From positions 6,966,501-7,030,500 of the forward strand of contig NC_062250.1 in assembly GCF_905475465.1 (NCBI RefSeq): 64,000 nucleotides of DNA, in the 5' to 3' direction. The position numbers were made by a program, and so were the translations under genes. Below are positions 9,101 to 16,952 of the stretch, in pieces. How positions within the stretch are numbered: position 1 is the stretch's first letter; each line of letters starts with the position of its first letter. The DNA comes from Pieris napi. Lineage: Eukaryota; Arthropoda; Insecta; Lepidoptera; Pieridae. The notes beneath the pieces were generated by a model that was not told where the DNA came from, did no database searches, and worked only from the letters and a program-made list of their open reading frames with translations.

Positions 9101-11153
9101 AAATTGATGAAAGTGAAATTTTACGATGCGCGCGTACCGTGACACAAAATTAACAGAATAAAGTTGCCCACGGAAGATGCTACGGCATTGGACCTAATTT
9201 AAAAACAACATTCGAATAATAATAGAATTTATGTTACACTTAATTTAAGAGATTAATTTTTCAAATGTAAACTGAACTTTATTGACTATAATGACTCCTT
9301 TTCCAATATAACTTCTTACGCGCGTACATAAGTACACGCACCCTTTTTTGTATATAACAATTGTCTAGACCTAAATTCCCACTTCTATTGTTTTACGTTA
9401 TTATATTTAGAGATTATTAGAATTAGTAGTAAATTAAGCTATTTGGAATATAAGAATTGAGGGTTACGTTAATTACGATACATTCAGTAAGGTTTAATAA
9501 TAACCACAAACAATATCACAAAATAGATTTTACTGCTGAAATCAGCCATTTTCAGACAACCTAGATGACGTATATAATCTAAACATTTAATATTAATGCA
9601 CGAAGTAGTATAAAAAAAACAAAGATTTATTTAATTAGTGATCTATTAAATATGCGTCTACTACTTTCTCTATAGATTTTGGAAGATGTAAACTAAGCAA
9701 ATAGTTGTTTAAATCGTTTACTCGATCAAGTAGTATAATTAGTATTATTATTGACTTTACAGCAACAAGGCGTGAGCGGAATGAGCGGCGTGAGTAGCGT
9801 AGGTAGCGTGGGCGTAGTGGGCGATGCGTACGGCGGCGCCACCACGGCGGCGTTTTCGCTGATGCAAGCTCTGCCCCTGCACTACGTTCCGCCCGAACAT
9901 CCGCATTGGGAACGCCCCCCGCAACACAACAACGACAAACCGGTTAGGCAATATATCATTTAAAACTTCATAGGCTAGATCGTAATTTAAAAAAAAAAAA
10001 CAATATAACGATTCTTCATAATCGATAAATCTCATTTACTCTTTGATTTAGAAATAAAATTGAGCAAAATAAATTCACATGTGTAATTTTATTTCATGAT
10101 TGTGTGCTAAAGATGTCTAGGTCAAAATCTATCGAAAATAACAGACCCCTACATACTAACGCTCATAACATGTCAAGATAAATCAATGGAATCTTTTGTT
10201 ACCTTAAAAAAAGTAGTAAATAATCTAAAAGCCTGTAATACCAATTAGACCACCGATAGAATAAGTTTCATTACACATTTAAATCTTAATATTATTATAT
10301 TTTATAAATAGTATAATATTATGCACACTACAATGGCTTAAAATAAAAGAATAATAATAATGGAGGCGGTAATGGTTTTTGGATTCAGTTTCCGCACTTA
10401 GACCCTCATTAGGTACGTTGTGCGTAAAGTCCTGGCTAAATAAGCCAGCCTAGCTCCTTCTAGAAGTACAGAAGTCTCCTGGCCACTTAGCAGTCTTCAC
10501 GGAGCGACCTCACTGCTCCGAGGATTTCTGTACTTTGTTTAGCCACAGCCACGCATTCCAGGACTACGTGGGTGACTGCCTGTCGCGCCTAAGACAAAAA
10601 TATGTTTATTAAGGAGGCAATGGCCCTTAATTGTCCCTATCTTGTTTTTAGATTAGTTCTGTAGAGGGTTATAAGTCGTTTTGTTACTATCCATAAAGTT
10701 GTTTTAGGTGATAAACCCCATTTGACACCTAGCATCAATGGAGGCGGTCTAGCAAATAAATAATTGTATTAAATAGCAAAATAGCAACAACAAAAAAAAT
10801 AACTGTCAAAAGTTCACCTTCACAATAGTAGAAACCGTCAAAAATAAAACCCTTATTAAGATTTTCTAGGTAAATACCAGTGCGATAGTTCCACTCTTCA
10901 TATAAGAAAAGTGACCGGGTCAACTCACAACATATTTTTCATGATTTCAATTAGTATCATGCTACTCTGGATTTCAAAACTAAAGAAAAGTGTTTAAGGA
11001 TACTCTATTTATTAGAAACTGGCTTTTATCCCTTAATGAATTATAAGGCCCATTACACTCAAAAACACACATGATAAATTTTAATATAAACATTTTTTGA
11101 TACTAAATGATGTACTTTTGTTCCAGCAAACGTGGAGTAAGTGGAATCACTAG
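1..11153 (+). CDS. mask: mask / ANKHD1 orthologue, 3' part (18 exons, spliced)
   Basis: This is the C-terminal part of the multiple-ankyrin-repeat, single-KH-domain protein (Drosophila Mask, vertebrate ANKHD1/ANKRD17). The family consists of large cytoplasmic/nuclear scaffolds known as Yorkie/YAP cofactors and modulators of receptor tyrosine kinase signalling. Eighteen exons were joined by hand. All borders are GT/AG, phases match throughout, and the result is one open frame of 857 residues ending in TAG at 11151-11153. Visible landmarks are the acidic stretch ending EEGDSGIDANSQ (exon 1), a Lys/Glu-rich region, the WKEVVRKS lead-in, a KH domain with its GRAG loop (exons 6-7), a long Pro/Ser/Ala-rich low-complexity region, poly-Gln/His, KPRPIGTERAWK near the end, and a final WSKWNH. 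The ankyrin repeats are missing because they lie upstream of the window. Introns hold MITEs, LINE fragments and other repeats, listed separately. Identification rests on the KH domain and tail motifs; exact exon borders are inferred. Confidence 0.93.
318..431 (+). CDS. mask: mask exon 2
   Basis: The acceptor is attcag at 312-317 and the donor is gtaagc. The 38 codons in phase 0 read GSCSSSDVKAPPASS, then a Lys/Glu-rich stretch ending KKQPDK. It continues directly from the preceding DANSQ. Confidence 0.88.
525..664 (+). CDS. mask: mask exon 3
   Basis: The acceptor is ctccatag and the donor gtgagt. It encodes a highly charged region (TKPKIEIKEKEVTSKSEKK, then Pro-rich, then HERREKKEK). The exon ends in phase 2, which fits the single leading base of the next exon. 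Confidence 0.87.
874..1025. mobile_element. PIF/Harbinger-like MITE in mask intron 3
   Basis: A 152-bp element with inverted arms of about 38 bp (left arm begins AGCGGGCCATAGACGGACC; the right arm is its reverse complement with few changes). It is flanked by TTA on both sides (871-873 and 1026-1028), the 3-bp TWA duplication typical of PIF/Harbinger. It has no coding capacity. Confidence 0.8.
1133..1285 (+). CDS. mask: mask exon 4
   Basis: The acceptor is gttgttgcag and the donor gtaagt. Read in the phase set by the previous exon it gives KQEEDAKSIAVQNINKF, then a charged stretch ending KNKKIFS. Two other frames are also open here but break the phase chain. Confidence 0.85.
1894..2022 (+). 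CDS. mask: mask exon 5
   Basis: The acceptor is cccttag and the donor gtatat. It encodes QWEMEGKNTSPKGATAPG and then REEGWKEVVRKS, the segment that precedes the KH domain in this family. It ends in phase 2. Confidence 0.9.
2555..2704 (+). CDS. mask: mask exon 6 (KH domain, first part)
   Basis: The acceptor is ttttttag and the donor gtatat. It encodes CKKVCVASHAISRVIGRAG followed by SNINAIRSATGAHIEVDKQ and GERIITIK. VIGRAGSNIN carries the GXXG nucleic-acid-binding loop of a type I KH domain. This is the strongest evidence for the gene's identity. Confidence 0.95.
2781..2937 (+). CDS. mask: mask exon 7 (end of KH domain)
   Basis: The acceptor is acttttgcag and the donor gtaaac. It completes the KH domain with GSTEATKQAATLIAAMIRD, the C-terminal helix, then runs into a Pro/Ala/Lys linker. 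Confidence 0.94.
2938..3394 (+). other. mask intron 7, no element recognised
   Basis: AT-rich intronic DNA without open frames or clear repeats. Confidence 0.5.
3395..3539 (+). CDS. mask: mask exon 8
   Basis: The acceptor is tcaatccag. The frame reads VAHTSSVPVTSRVGPTTST and an Ala/Pro-rich stretch. The donor is the slightly non-consensus GTTAGT at 3540, chosen because only this site restores the frame of exon 9. If the intron is retained, the frame stops at once (CGT TAG). Confidence 0.8.
3540..3889 (+). other. mask intron 8, no element recognised
   Basis: AT-rich intron. It contains AATAAA motifs near 3643 and 3688, downstream of the in-frame TAG that retention would expose. Confidence 0.45.
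3890..4089 (+). CDS. mask: mask exon 9
   Basis: The acceptor is aaaacacag and the donor gtaaat. Only the frame that starts after two bases is open; it encodes ITTPSNEKRAPSAPGAPISS, then ALSYTGAIVGARSHTF. It ends in phase 0. Confidence 0.85.
4377..4490 (+). repeat. LINE 3'-end repeat fragment (GATCGCTT hairpin family)
   Basis: Contains GATTGCCTAGGAGAGATCGC, then a TTATTAGCGAT hairpin, then GGCCGCCCGTCA. This matches the sequences at 48500-48570, 49770-49835, 50284-50335 and 63391-63440. The 63391 copy follows the C-terminal remnant of a LINE, so this is probably LINE 3'UTR. Confidence 0.6.
4553..4693 (+). CDS. mask: mask exon 10
   Basis: The acceptor is ccattatag and the donor gtatat. The 47 codons encode VCASPSSAASSGASSSPLKS, a Pro-rich run, and SDDPRLVERLQ. 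Confidence 0.86.
5004..5093 (+). CDS. mask: mask exon 11
   Basis: The acceptor is tattcacag and the donor gttagt. The 30 codons encode LSPDNSSTWSNEEIPVNTST and ALHINTTPQ. Confidence 0.85.
5196..5545. mobile_element. Palindrome-ended MITE family, copy 1 (mask intron 11)
   Basis: Begins with GAAGTTATACTTC followed by TTTAGGCGCG and ends with TATAACTTCTTACGCGCGTA. Most of it is repeated nearly unchanged at 9071-9345. It has no ORF. Element class is unknown and the ends are approximate. Confidence 0.65.
5680..5938 (+). CDS. mask: mask exon 12
   Basis: The acceptor is gcattctag and the donor gtatat. It encodes SSGSAGSSAGTQEYSLF, a Gly/Pro/Ser-rich stretch, and PPPYHQPYHQQNAM. It is GC-rich compared with the flanking introns and ends in phase 1. 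Confidence 0.86.
6278..6462. mobile_element. Tigger/pogo-like MITE (mask intron 12)
   Basis: A 185-bp element with inverted ends CAGTGTAAACTCTTTATAAC and CAGTGTAACCTCTTTATAAC (right end reverse-complemented), flanked by TA (6276-6277 and 6463-6464). The terminal CAGTG and TA duplication fit pogo/Tigger Tc1-mariner MITEs. Confidence 0.75.
6583..6671 (+). CDS. mask: mask exon 13
   Basis: The acceptor is aaatttag and the donor gtatgg. It encodes GNNMNAMDMSGLSRNGPMYQ and DNSRNGHNIM, in phase with its neighbours. Confidence 0.85.
6951..7310. mobile_element. Foldback MITE, GGCCGTTCATAAAATACG type (mask intron 13)
   Basis: A 360-bp element whose ends pair over about 20 bp (GGCCGTTCATAAAATACG and its reverse complement). 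It has C-rich subterminal tracts and an internal hairpin around 7009-7037 (GCTGTGTCACA with its complement). The ends resemble those of the element at 25101-25520. Confidence 0.7.
7406..7582 (+). CDS. mask: mask exon 14 (Gly/Val repeats)
   Basis: The acceptor is tataccag and the donor gtacgt. The 59 codons include a short Gly-Asn/Ser-Val repeat (NVGNVGNVGSVGSVGVGV) and end HQHKHAAQ. The repeat is also visible in the DNA as a degenerate GTGGGCA array. Confidence 0.86.
7901..8047 (+). CDS. mask: mask exon 15 (poly-Gln/His)
   Basis: The acceptor is atatttcag and the donor gtattt. It encodes QLFASASNAGNLSSLLMSYQ followed by a run of about 30 Gln/His/Pro residues. The CAG/CAA/CAC tract is a probable length-variable site. 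Confidence 0.87.
8175..8445. repeat. Interspersed repeat ending near TTAGTA (mask intron 15)
   Basis: Contains CTCCGAAACGGCTCGACCGA, ATGAAATTTTGTGTGCAT and CACCCCTCTACGATCAA, then GGCAAAACGACGTTTGCC. A second copy is at 54850-55208. The class is not certain: the copy at 54850 ends CTAG before T, as Helitrons do, but a LINE origin is possible. Confidence 0.6.
8446..8882 (+). other. Rest of mask intron 15, no element recognised
   Basis: AT-rich, with no supported ORF or inverted repeat. Confidence 0.45.
8883..9053 (+). CDS. mask: mask exon 16
   Basis: The acceptor is ttatatag and the donor gtgagg. It encodes SLLERGVGVGVNSVGVGMGV, then WAEEEERKPRPIGTERAWK and GEDWHHRTDHDRYQ, resembling the conserved ANKHD1 tail. 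A repeat element begins only 18 bp after the donor. Confidence 0.88.
9071..9345. mobile_element. Palindrome-ended MITE family, copy 2 (18 bp after a splice donor)
   Basis: Close copy of 5196-5545, sharing GAAGTTATACTTCTTTAGGC and ATGCTACGGCATTGGAC, with an internal deletion. It begins 18 bp downstream of the donor of mask exon 16. The right side ends TACACGCACCC, similar to the end of copy 3. Confidence 0.68.
9763..9942 (+). CDS. mask: mask exon 17
   Basis: The acceptor is ctttacag and the donor gttagg. The 60 codons encode QQGVSGMSGVSSVGSVGVVG, then FSLMQALPLHYVPPEHPHWE and RPPQHNNDKP. Confidence 0.86.
10345..10595 (-). pseudogene. Decayed LINE ORF2 C-terminus and 3' tail (mask intron 17)
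   Basis: The minus strand encodes RQAVTHVVLECVAVAKQSTE, then ILGAVRSLREDC, a stop, VARRLLYF, a stop, and KELGWL. This resembles the C-terminal Cys/His region of lepidopteran R1/Jockey-group LINE ORF2 proteins. At least two in-frame stops are present. The 3' end is an (ATT)n-like tail at about 10350. It is dead and antisense to mask. Confidence 0.6.
10600..11126 (+). other. Rest of mask intron 17
   Basis: No supported gene. The phrase GGAGGC appears near 10612 and 10740 in LINE-like context, but the boundaries cannot be drawn. Confidence 0.4.
11127..11153 (+). CDS. mask: mask last exon with stop
   Basis: The acceptor is ttgttccag. The exon reads QTWSKWNH and stops at TAG (11151-11153), continuing in phase from exon 17. 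The short Trp-containing terminus fits the family's C-terminal end. Confidence 0.85.
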   Translation, partial: QTWSKWNH

Positions 11154-12419
11154 CACGTGCCCCCACTCGTACCCGCGTGAACGTAACAACGTTGTAGATA
11201 TTAGCGAGAAAGATATATACAGAATATATGGTGAGCGTCCGCCATTTAGACAAATTATTATTATAGTTGTTACTCGGCGCCATTAGCGCGACTAGCTAGT
11301 AGCTGCGCAGTCTACGCCGAACCGAATGTAATTCTGTTCGCCCAGCGGCCCGCCAGCGCCTTTACTATATTTTACTATTTACGGCATAATATTCGGAAAA
11401 CGAGCCGATACGGATTTTCATAACGTGTAACAAATTCGCTTGTACATGAAGATTAAATATCATATATTAATGCACCGTAACCACTGTTTTTAATGCCACC
11501 TGCGGTTTTATTTCAATACTTTTAGTTTGGGTAAATGTATATTTAAGTAAATTATTACGAAGACTTACGTCTCGAATATGGTTAGCAGGATTTTCGGTAA
11601 GTTCAAATAAACCGTTGTCAAATAAATTGAGTGTCTTCTTGAATAGGGCTTGTTAGGTCGCGAAGCTTCGGTAGATGGCTCTACAGTACCTGTAACGGCC
11701 AATGAGAGTAGCTTATTTAAATTTAGAATTCGGTCATGTATTTTATAACCAATCAGATGAGAGTTGTATTGTATAGCAATTTGACTGGATATTTTGATTG
11801 GCGCGGTAACCTTTACCTAGTTGAATATTCACTGCCTTGATACAAGAGATCGCCTCATGTTGCCTTGTCTATAGTTATGCAGACTCATCATTTTCTATAG
11901 TTATATAAATAATAAAATATATTAAGAAATAGCACTCTTATTTCTAATAGCCTAACACAACTAAAGGGTTAACTGATGAGATCATAACAATTCTTCTATT
12001 AGTTCTTGAATCTGGTGAGCCATTTACTCGTATAGGGAGAACTACAGAAGAAACTAATTTTATTATGAAATTTCATTGCAAATATGATCCTTCACCTATT
12101 AGCTGTGGTACAGGACAATTTTGGGATTTAGGGATAGAAAAAAAGTTAACATAATTTATATTTATTAGAGATTCAACATATTACAGTTGTTAAGTTTAAT
12201 GATCACATATTAAAATATAAATGCACTGGAATATAAGTTGTGAGACAATTTTTGTCTTCCACAATATTAGTTCACTTATGATTACAAAAATAATTTGGCT
12301 CAACATCTTATTAATCTTATACATACAATAGAAATAATTCTAAATAAAAAATAGATAAAAGAACAAAACTTCTAAAAATATTAACCGGCCTTAATAGAGC
12401 CTATACATAAGTATCCAGT
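11154..12419. other. mask 3'UTR and convergent intergenic region
   Basis: No open frame is seen here. Candidate plus-strand poly(A) signals (AATAAA) for mask occur near 11607, 11622 and 11911. A candidate minus-strand signal for the RAP gene is the TTTATT near 12161. The two genes therefore run tail to tail, and their transcripts could end within a few hundred bases of each other. Confidence 0.55.
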
Positions 12420-12551
12420 CTACAATTCCGTATGTCTCGCCATGATCCTGCCTTCGAGGTCCGCGTGCATCTTCTCAACTTTTCTCGAGTGCTTCTTGAT
12501 GATCTGTTGCTGGTCTGCGAAATGGTCCATCTTATCGCCCGCTGCGGCTAC
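12420..12551 (-). CDS. RAP exon 7 (last) with HTEL terminus
   Basis: On the minus strand the acceptor is aacatag. It encodes VAAAGDKMDHFADQQQIIKK, then HSRKVEKMHADLEGRIMAR and HTEL, with the stop at 12420-12422. Confidence 0.93.
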   Translation of the reverse strand, partial: VAAAGDKMDHFADQQQIIKKHSRKVEKMHADLEGRIMARHTEL

Positions 12552-15500
12552 CTATGTTAAAAAGGATTGAAAACTACATTAAAATACATATATTCTAACG
12601 AGCCGAGCGAGTGTAGGAAGGAGTAAGGTTGAAATATGGTGTATTAAACATACTATGCATTAAAGATGCAAAAAATATATTAATAAAAGAGAATTACTTG
12701 AATTAGAGTACTAATTGTTTAATGAGCAAAAATGCAACGATATTAATATTAAACTACTGAAGCATTTTTTAAGGTATCTTGATTTAGAAGGGACCTTCGT
12801 AAAAGAGAATTTGAAAAAATTACAACCATAATTGCCACTGCGCGACAGCTTATCCTATAGTAATAAGTATCTAAATTTTCTAGAAATGCATAATGAACAT
12901 TTTTTATTAATCAAAACAACCGAAATCAATTTCTTCGCTGTAGAATGATAACCTCGTATGTCGGTTAAAATATTATTGTTTTTGTCCATAGTTTTAGATG
13001 GTAAAAAGGACATTTATTAATAACATAAGTCCTTACTATGATTAAACCAGTTAAATGACAAAAGTGTCTAGAATAAAAAATAAATAGTTTTTTGACAGTT
13101 TATCATACTACAGTGACAATTTAAAGGTACAAGACACATCTCAAATTCCTAAAACAGATACTACATTATGGTAGGGGAGCCCACGATGCTAAATGGGGAT
13201 TTACTCGAGCGTCGTAGAGACCTATTGGGATGCAAAGCTTAGATAAAAAGAAGAAAAAAATGTTATATGATAAATTCCTTTTCATCGGTGGGGGAAGCGG
13301 CTATAGATAGTTAAATATGTAAAAAAAAACTGTTGCATGGACATCCTCGAGCGCGTCAGATATTGATAGCATCTATGCCCTACGTATTTTTAATAATGTA
13401 CGTATGTTAATCTGATCGTTTGCATGATGCGGGTGGTTGTATTTAAGGGTTGAAAATTAAAAAAAAAAAATTATCGAGCGCGTCAGATTTTCTAAGGGAG
13501 TGTTAAGTGCACCAAAAAAAAGCTCTCATTCACTAATCTGACGATTTCGATGGGACGCAAACCCACAGCCATTTTCTTAATTTGCAAAAAAAAATCGCAA
13601 TTTTGAAATACTCAAGCGCGTCAGATTAAGATATATGTGGTTCATCTTTATGTTCTAAACGTACTGTCTCATAATCTGACGATTATCTAGAGGGATTCGC
13701 CTGATCTGACAAAAAAAATTTAGAAAAACGATTCACCGAAAGGGCCATTCCTGCAACTTCCCGCTACTTCCATTCCTGGGCGCTTAAAATTGATATTTTG
13801 AGCTCGCTGAGTTCAAAGAAATAACATTTCTATGCATTTGAGCTCTCCCAGCTCGAAAGTCTGATAGAAGTTTCATAGAACACTATTTTTGGAATTTTCA
13901 AACCGCAATAACTTTTGAATGGATCAAGCAATTTTCACGCGGTTGGCGGCATTCGACGCAGTTTTATCATCCTCATAAATAATTTGCAATTTTAATTGAT
14001 CGAACCACAAATTTCGGAGTAATCCCGAAAAAACACTTTTTCGGGTTTCTTTCGTGTACGATATCTCTCGAACGAATCAACCGCTTTTGACCAGCTTGGT
14101 GGCGATCGACGTGGTTTTTCAAGCTCAAAGGCGGATTAGTTTTTGAAGTTGATCGATAAAGAAACCACTTTAAAAAAAAATATTTCTTATTTTTTTAAGA
14201 TTTTTCAAAATGTCTCAAAATCTATCGGTCCGAATCGGTTCGAATTCACAGGAAATGTAATTTTGAGGGAAATATTTAGAACGCCGTTTAGTAGATTCCG
14301 ATCGGTTTAAGGAAATGTAGGCATCACGCAGCTGCACGCATTTAACTTTATCGACGAATTTTTGTTATTTCGGCTTGCGGAAATCGTCAGATTATATATT
14401 TTTCATTATTCTTGAATAATTTCCTTCAAAATAAAAAAAAAATTAGCTACGCTCGAGAATGTCGAGATGACGTTTTTTTTTACAACTTTGTTGCCCTCCC
14501 CTTTTTTTCCGTCACTCTCAAATTGTCAGATTAGTGGAATATACACTTTTTAGGATGTAATTAACTCACCCTACCTTAATCTGACGCGCTCGGGAATTTC
14601 TGATGGTCAATTTTTTTTTACTAAACTGATCCTGTCTCCTTCACGTGCGGCTTTATATATGGGCCTCATATTTTGTGGAGGTACTTAACCGGGTACAAGG
14701 TATCCCCCTATATATTAATCTGCCGCGCTTTAGTAAATCCCGAAATCCCCTCTTGGGCTCCCCTACCATTAGTAAACCCATAGATATATAATTAGTTTGG
14801 TAAGCAAAACATAAATCAAGTCTAATTGTGCTGTTTTAATTAAACCACTTTTAGCTCTAATCTAATCAGCCTGATTTAGTAGTTATGAATAAGGGAGTAA
14901 ATTTTTATCTCGTCAAGTCAAAAACAATAATAACCTTAGAATGATGTTTGTCGAGTTTGCTTACTTGGTCTGCATGCAACGTGCGGAGCTTCAGAAGTCG
15001 AGACTCGTAATGCTGTAATTCCACCTATAATAATATTAGAGTTTTAATAAGTACTTAAAATGGTATATTGTGATATGTGATATCCAATTAAGTTGTTGTC
15101 TTGTTTATAAACATAGTGTGACCATGGCTTAAGAAAAAAGCATATTATATGTTTATATTATAAATACCTTTAAAGAAGCTAACTCATCTACAGTAAAATT
15201 CGCCACTGCTGCCAACTTCCACAATCCTTGCACTTTTGGTTCAATGAACTCTTTGTTTGATGGTCCTAGAAAGAGTCACATATTTTCTGATAATAATATA
15301 GTAAGTTAATATGTGAGGATTTGAGATGATACAAATATGCATAATTAAAGAATTTCTAGTACATATTTGATGTTGAAATGAGTTAGGTTGTTCTGCCATT
15401 GCCATTGCTTTGTCCATTCAATGTAATGTTTCTTTCCATACAAAGATAACTCCCTACTACAACATGCACAATTCCTTCAGGTGAACTATATATATTTTAG

Positions 15501-16952
15501 CCATTTAAACAATTCTATCAAATAAATCATAGCAGTTGTGTATGATTATATACCTCGAGCTGCAATCCGGTCCAATCTGTCAAACCCATCTCGAAGACCT
15601 CTGTGCTTCTCTCTCACAAGATTAGCTTTGTCAACAAAATCTTTTGTCAAATTCTCTCCATTATCTTCTACATAGTTGATTTCATTAAACTTGTCGAGTT
15701 CTTCATCGTTGACAGCATCTGAAATAGAATCCATCATGAGATTAATATAGTCATATAATGAACATATCTCTTCAATCTCATTGTCATCATTTTAATACCT
15801 TAAAATTTTCTTGACAACCCAAAAATTACTTATTTTATTTATTTTAATGGTTCTAATGACAGAAAAATGTATTTAATAAAATTTACTAAAATAATATTTA
15901 CTTTTATAACCATCTATTTCTCCTGCTTCCATATTAACTAATAGATCATAGTATTGATCAATTTTCTCCTGATGATGACTGAATTCTTCTTTTAGAGCTG
16001 CAAGTTCCTCACTGGTAAAGCCTGAAGCTTCAGCTTTAGCCCACAACATATTCAGCTTTTTGTCTTTAAATAAACTTTTGTTGATGAACTTATCTGATGC
16101 CTCATTGTACATCTGTAAAATGTAAGGATGTTTATACTGGATTTTAAGGTTTTGAGGATTAACTAAATATAAATGCATTATTATATCCTATCACAAATGT
16201 ACATAAATGATGGCACTCTAGTAATAGGTTAATGAAATAAAATAAAAAAATATACAACAAATGAAAATTATTACATTTACAGCACATAATTATAGCTATT
16301 ATTACATGTATTGTTATCACTTTTTATATCAAAGAACCCAAGGTTCATTAACACTTGAACTCTACTTTATAAAAGAATAATTAAAGAAATGAATGAATTG
16401 AAAATTTGTATCTTGCATACAGAAAAGGGCTTTAGAAGATAATTTAGTACCGTATCCTGTTTCATCCGTCTTACAGAATTATCTTCAAAGTGTTCCCTAA
16501 GGCCATAATTATTCATAATAGTTGTAAGTTTCCTTCTTAAGTCAGTTTCTTTAAGTCCTTCCTTATCTCCACCTTCACTTCTCACTCTTTTATATGTTAT
16601 TTCTTGTTTGTCTTGGATCATCAAGTCACTATACAATGACTTTAACTTAGGCAGTGTTAAGCGCTATAATATATCAGATACAATTAAAAAAGAGGACAAT
16701 AAAAAAAATATGAAAATAGGTATATTAGCATAATATTACCTGTTGAGCTTTAACCCAAAGAAGATTAAGTTTATTCATTCTAAAAGGTTTGTCTAATTTT
16801 CTAAAATCTATATCTTTCTCATCTTTGATATTGGCAGACTGAGAATATTTATTTTCACAATAAACAACATGAAACAATATCGCTACGACTAAAAAAACAA
16901 AAAGTCTATGTAAAAACATTTTTTCTTTGGATGTTGTTTTTAAAAGGTTCAA
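12420..16952 (-). CDS. Receptor-associated protein (RAP, LRPAP1 type), 7 exons
   Basis: This is an ER-resident chaperone that escorts LDL-receptor-family proteins and blocks premature ligand binding. Seven exons on the minus strand join in phase to about 344 residues (352 with an alternative donor), against 357 for the human protein. An N-terminal hydrophobic signal peptide (FVFLVVAILFHVVYC) is followed by the first RAP repeat (RMNKLNLLWVKAQQ, LKSLYSDLMIQDKQE). Next come a second three-helix block (LFKDKKLNMLWAKAEASG, LKEEFSHHQEKIDQYYDLL) and a third (FIEPKVQGLWKLAAVANFTV, ELQHYESRLLKL). The protein ends RIMARHTEL; HTEL is a KDEL-like ER retention signal comparable to vertebrate HNEL. The gene converges on mask and diverges from the gene at 17821. 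The start is taken at the ATG nearest the signal peptide (16919); an upstream in-frame ATG lies at 16952. Identity is confident. Confidence 0.92.
13170..14767. mobile_element. 1.6-kb foldback DNA element with subterminal motif arrays (RAP intron)
   Basis: The two ends are inverted copies beginning GGTAGGGGAGCCCA and pair over roughly 45 bp, including GGGATTTACT. ATTA flanks both sides, offset by one base. Inside, CGAGCGCGTCAGAT-like motifs point one way in the left half (about 13346, 13473, 13611) and the opposite way in the right half (about 14578, 14715); further AATCTGAC/GTCAGATT cores occur at about 13535, 13673, 14384 and 14525. No coding frame is visible. This looks like a non-autonomous DNA transposon of unassigned superfamily. 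Confidence 0.75.
14965..15024 (-). CDS. RAP exon 6
   Basis: Twenty codons, VELQHYESRLLKLRTLHADQ, with acceptor tattatag and donor gtaagc (read on the minus strand). Phase 0 at both ends. The intron that follows it contains the 1.6-kb foldback element. Confidence 0.92.
15168..15265 (-). CDS. RAP exon 5
   Basis: Encodes PSNKEFIEPKVQGLWKLAAV and ANFTVDELASLK. The acceptor is ctttctag and the donor gtattt. The entering phase matches the single base left by exon 4. Confidence 0.92.
15554..15718 (-). CDS. RAP exon 4
   Basis: Encodes AVNDEELDKFNEINYVEDNG, then ENLTKDFVDKANLVREKHRG and LRDGFDRLDRIAAR. The acceptor is tttcag and the donor gtatat. Confidence 0.92.
15902..16112 (-). CDS. RAP exon 3 (second helical block)
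   Basis: Encodes MYNEASDKFINKSLFKDKK, then LNMLWAKAEASGFTSEELAA and LKEEFSHHQEKIDQYYDLLV. LWAKAEASG is a hallmark of the RAP repeats. The acceptor is ttttacag and the donor gtaaat. Confidence 0.93.
16475..16663 (-). CDS. RAP exon 2
   Basis: Encodes RLTLPKLKSLYSDLMIQDKQ, then a charged stretch, TDLRRKLTTIMNNYGLREHF and EDNS. The donor GTAAGA gives the border at 16475. A second in-frame donor (GTACTA, border 16451) would add eight residues, so the two could be alternative. Confidence 0.85.
16740..16952 (-). CDS. RAP exon 1 with signal peptide
   Basis: The minus-strand frame opens with two possible ATGs, 16952 and 16919. The downstream one sits directly before the hydrophobic signal sequence and is preferred. 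The signal is followed by ENKYSQSANIKDEKDIDFRK and FRMNKLNLLWVKAQQ. The donor is gtaata. Confidence 0.88.
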
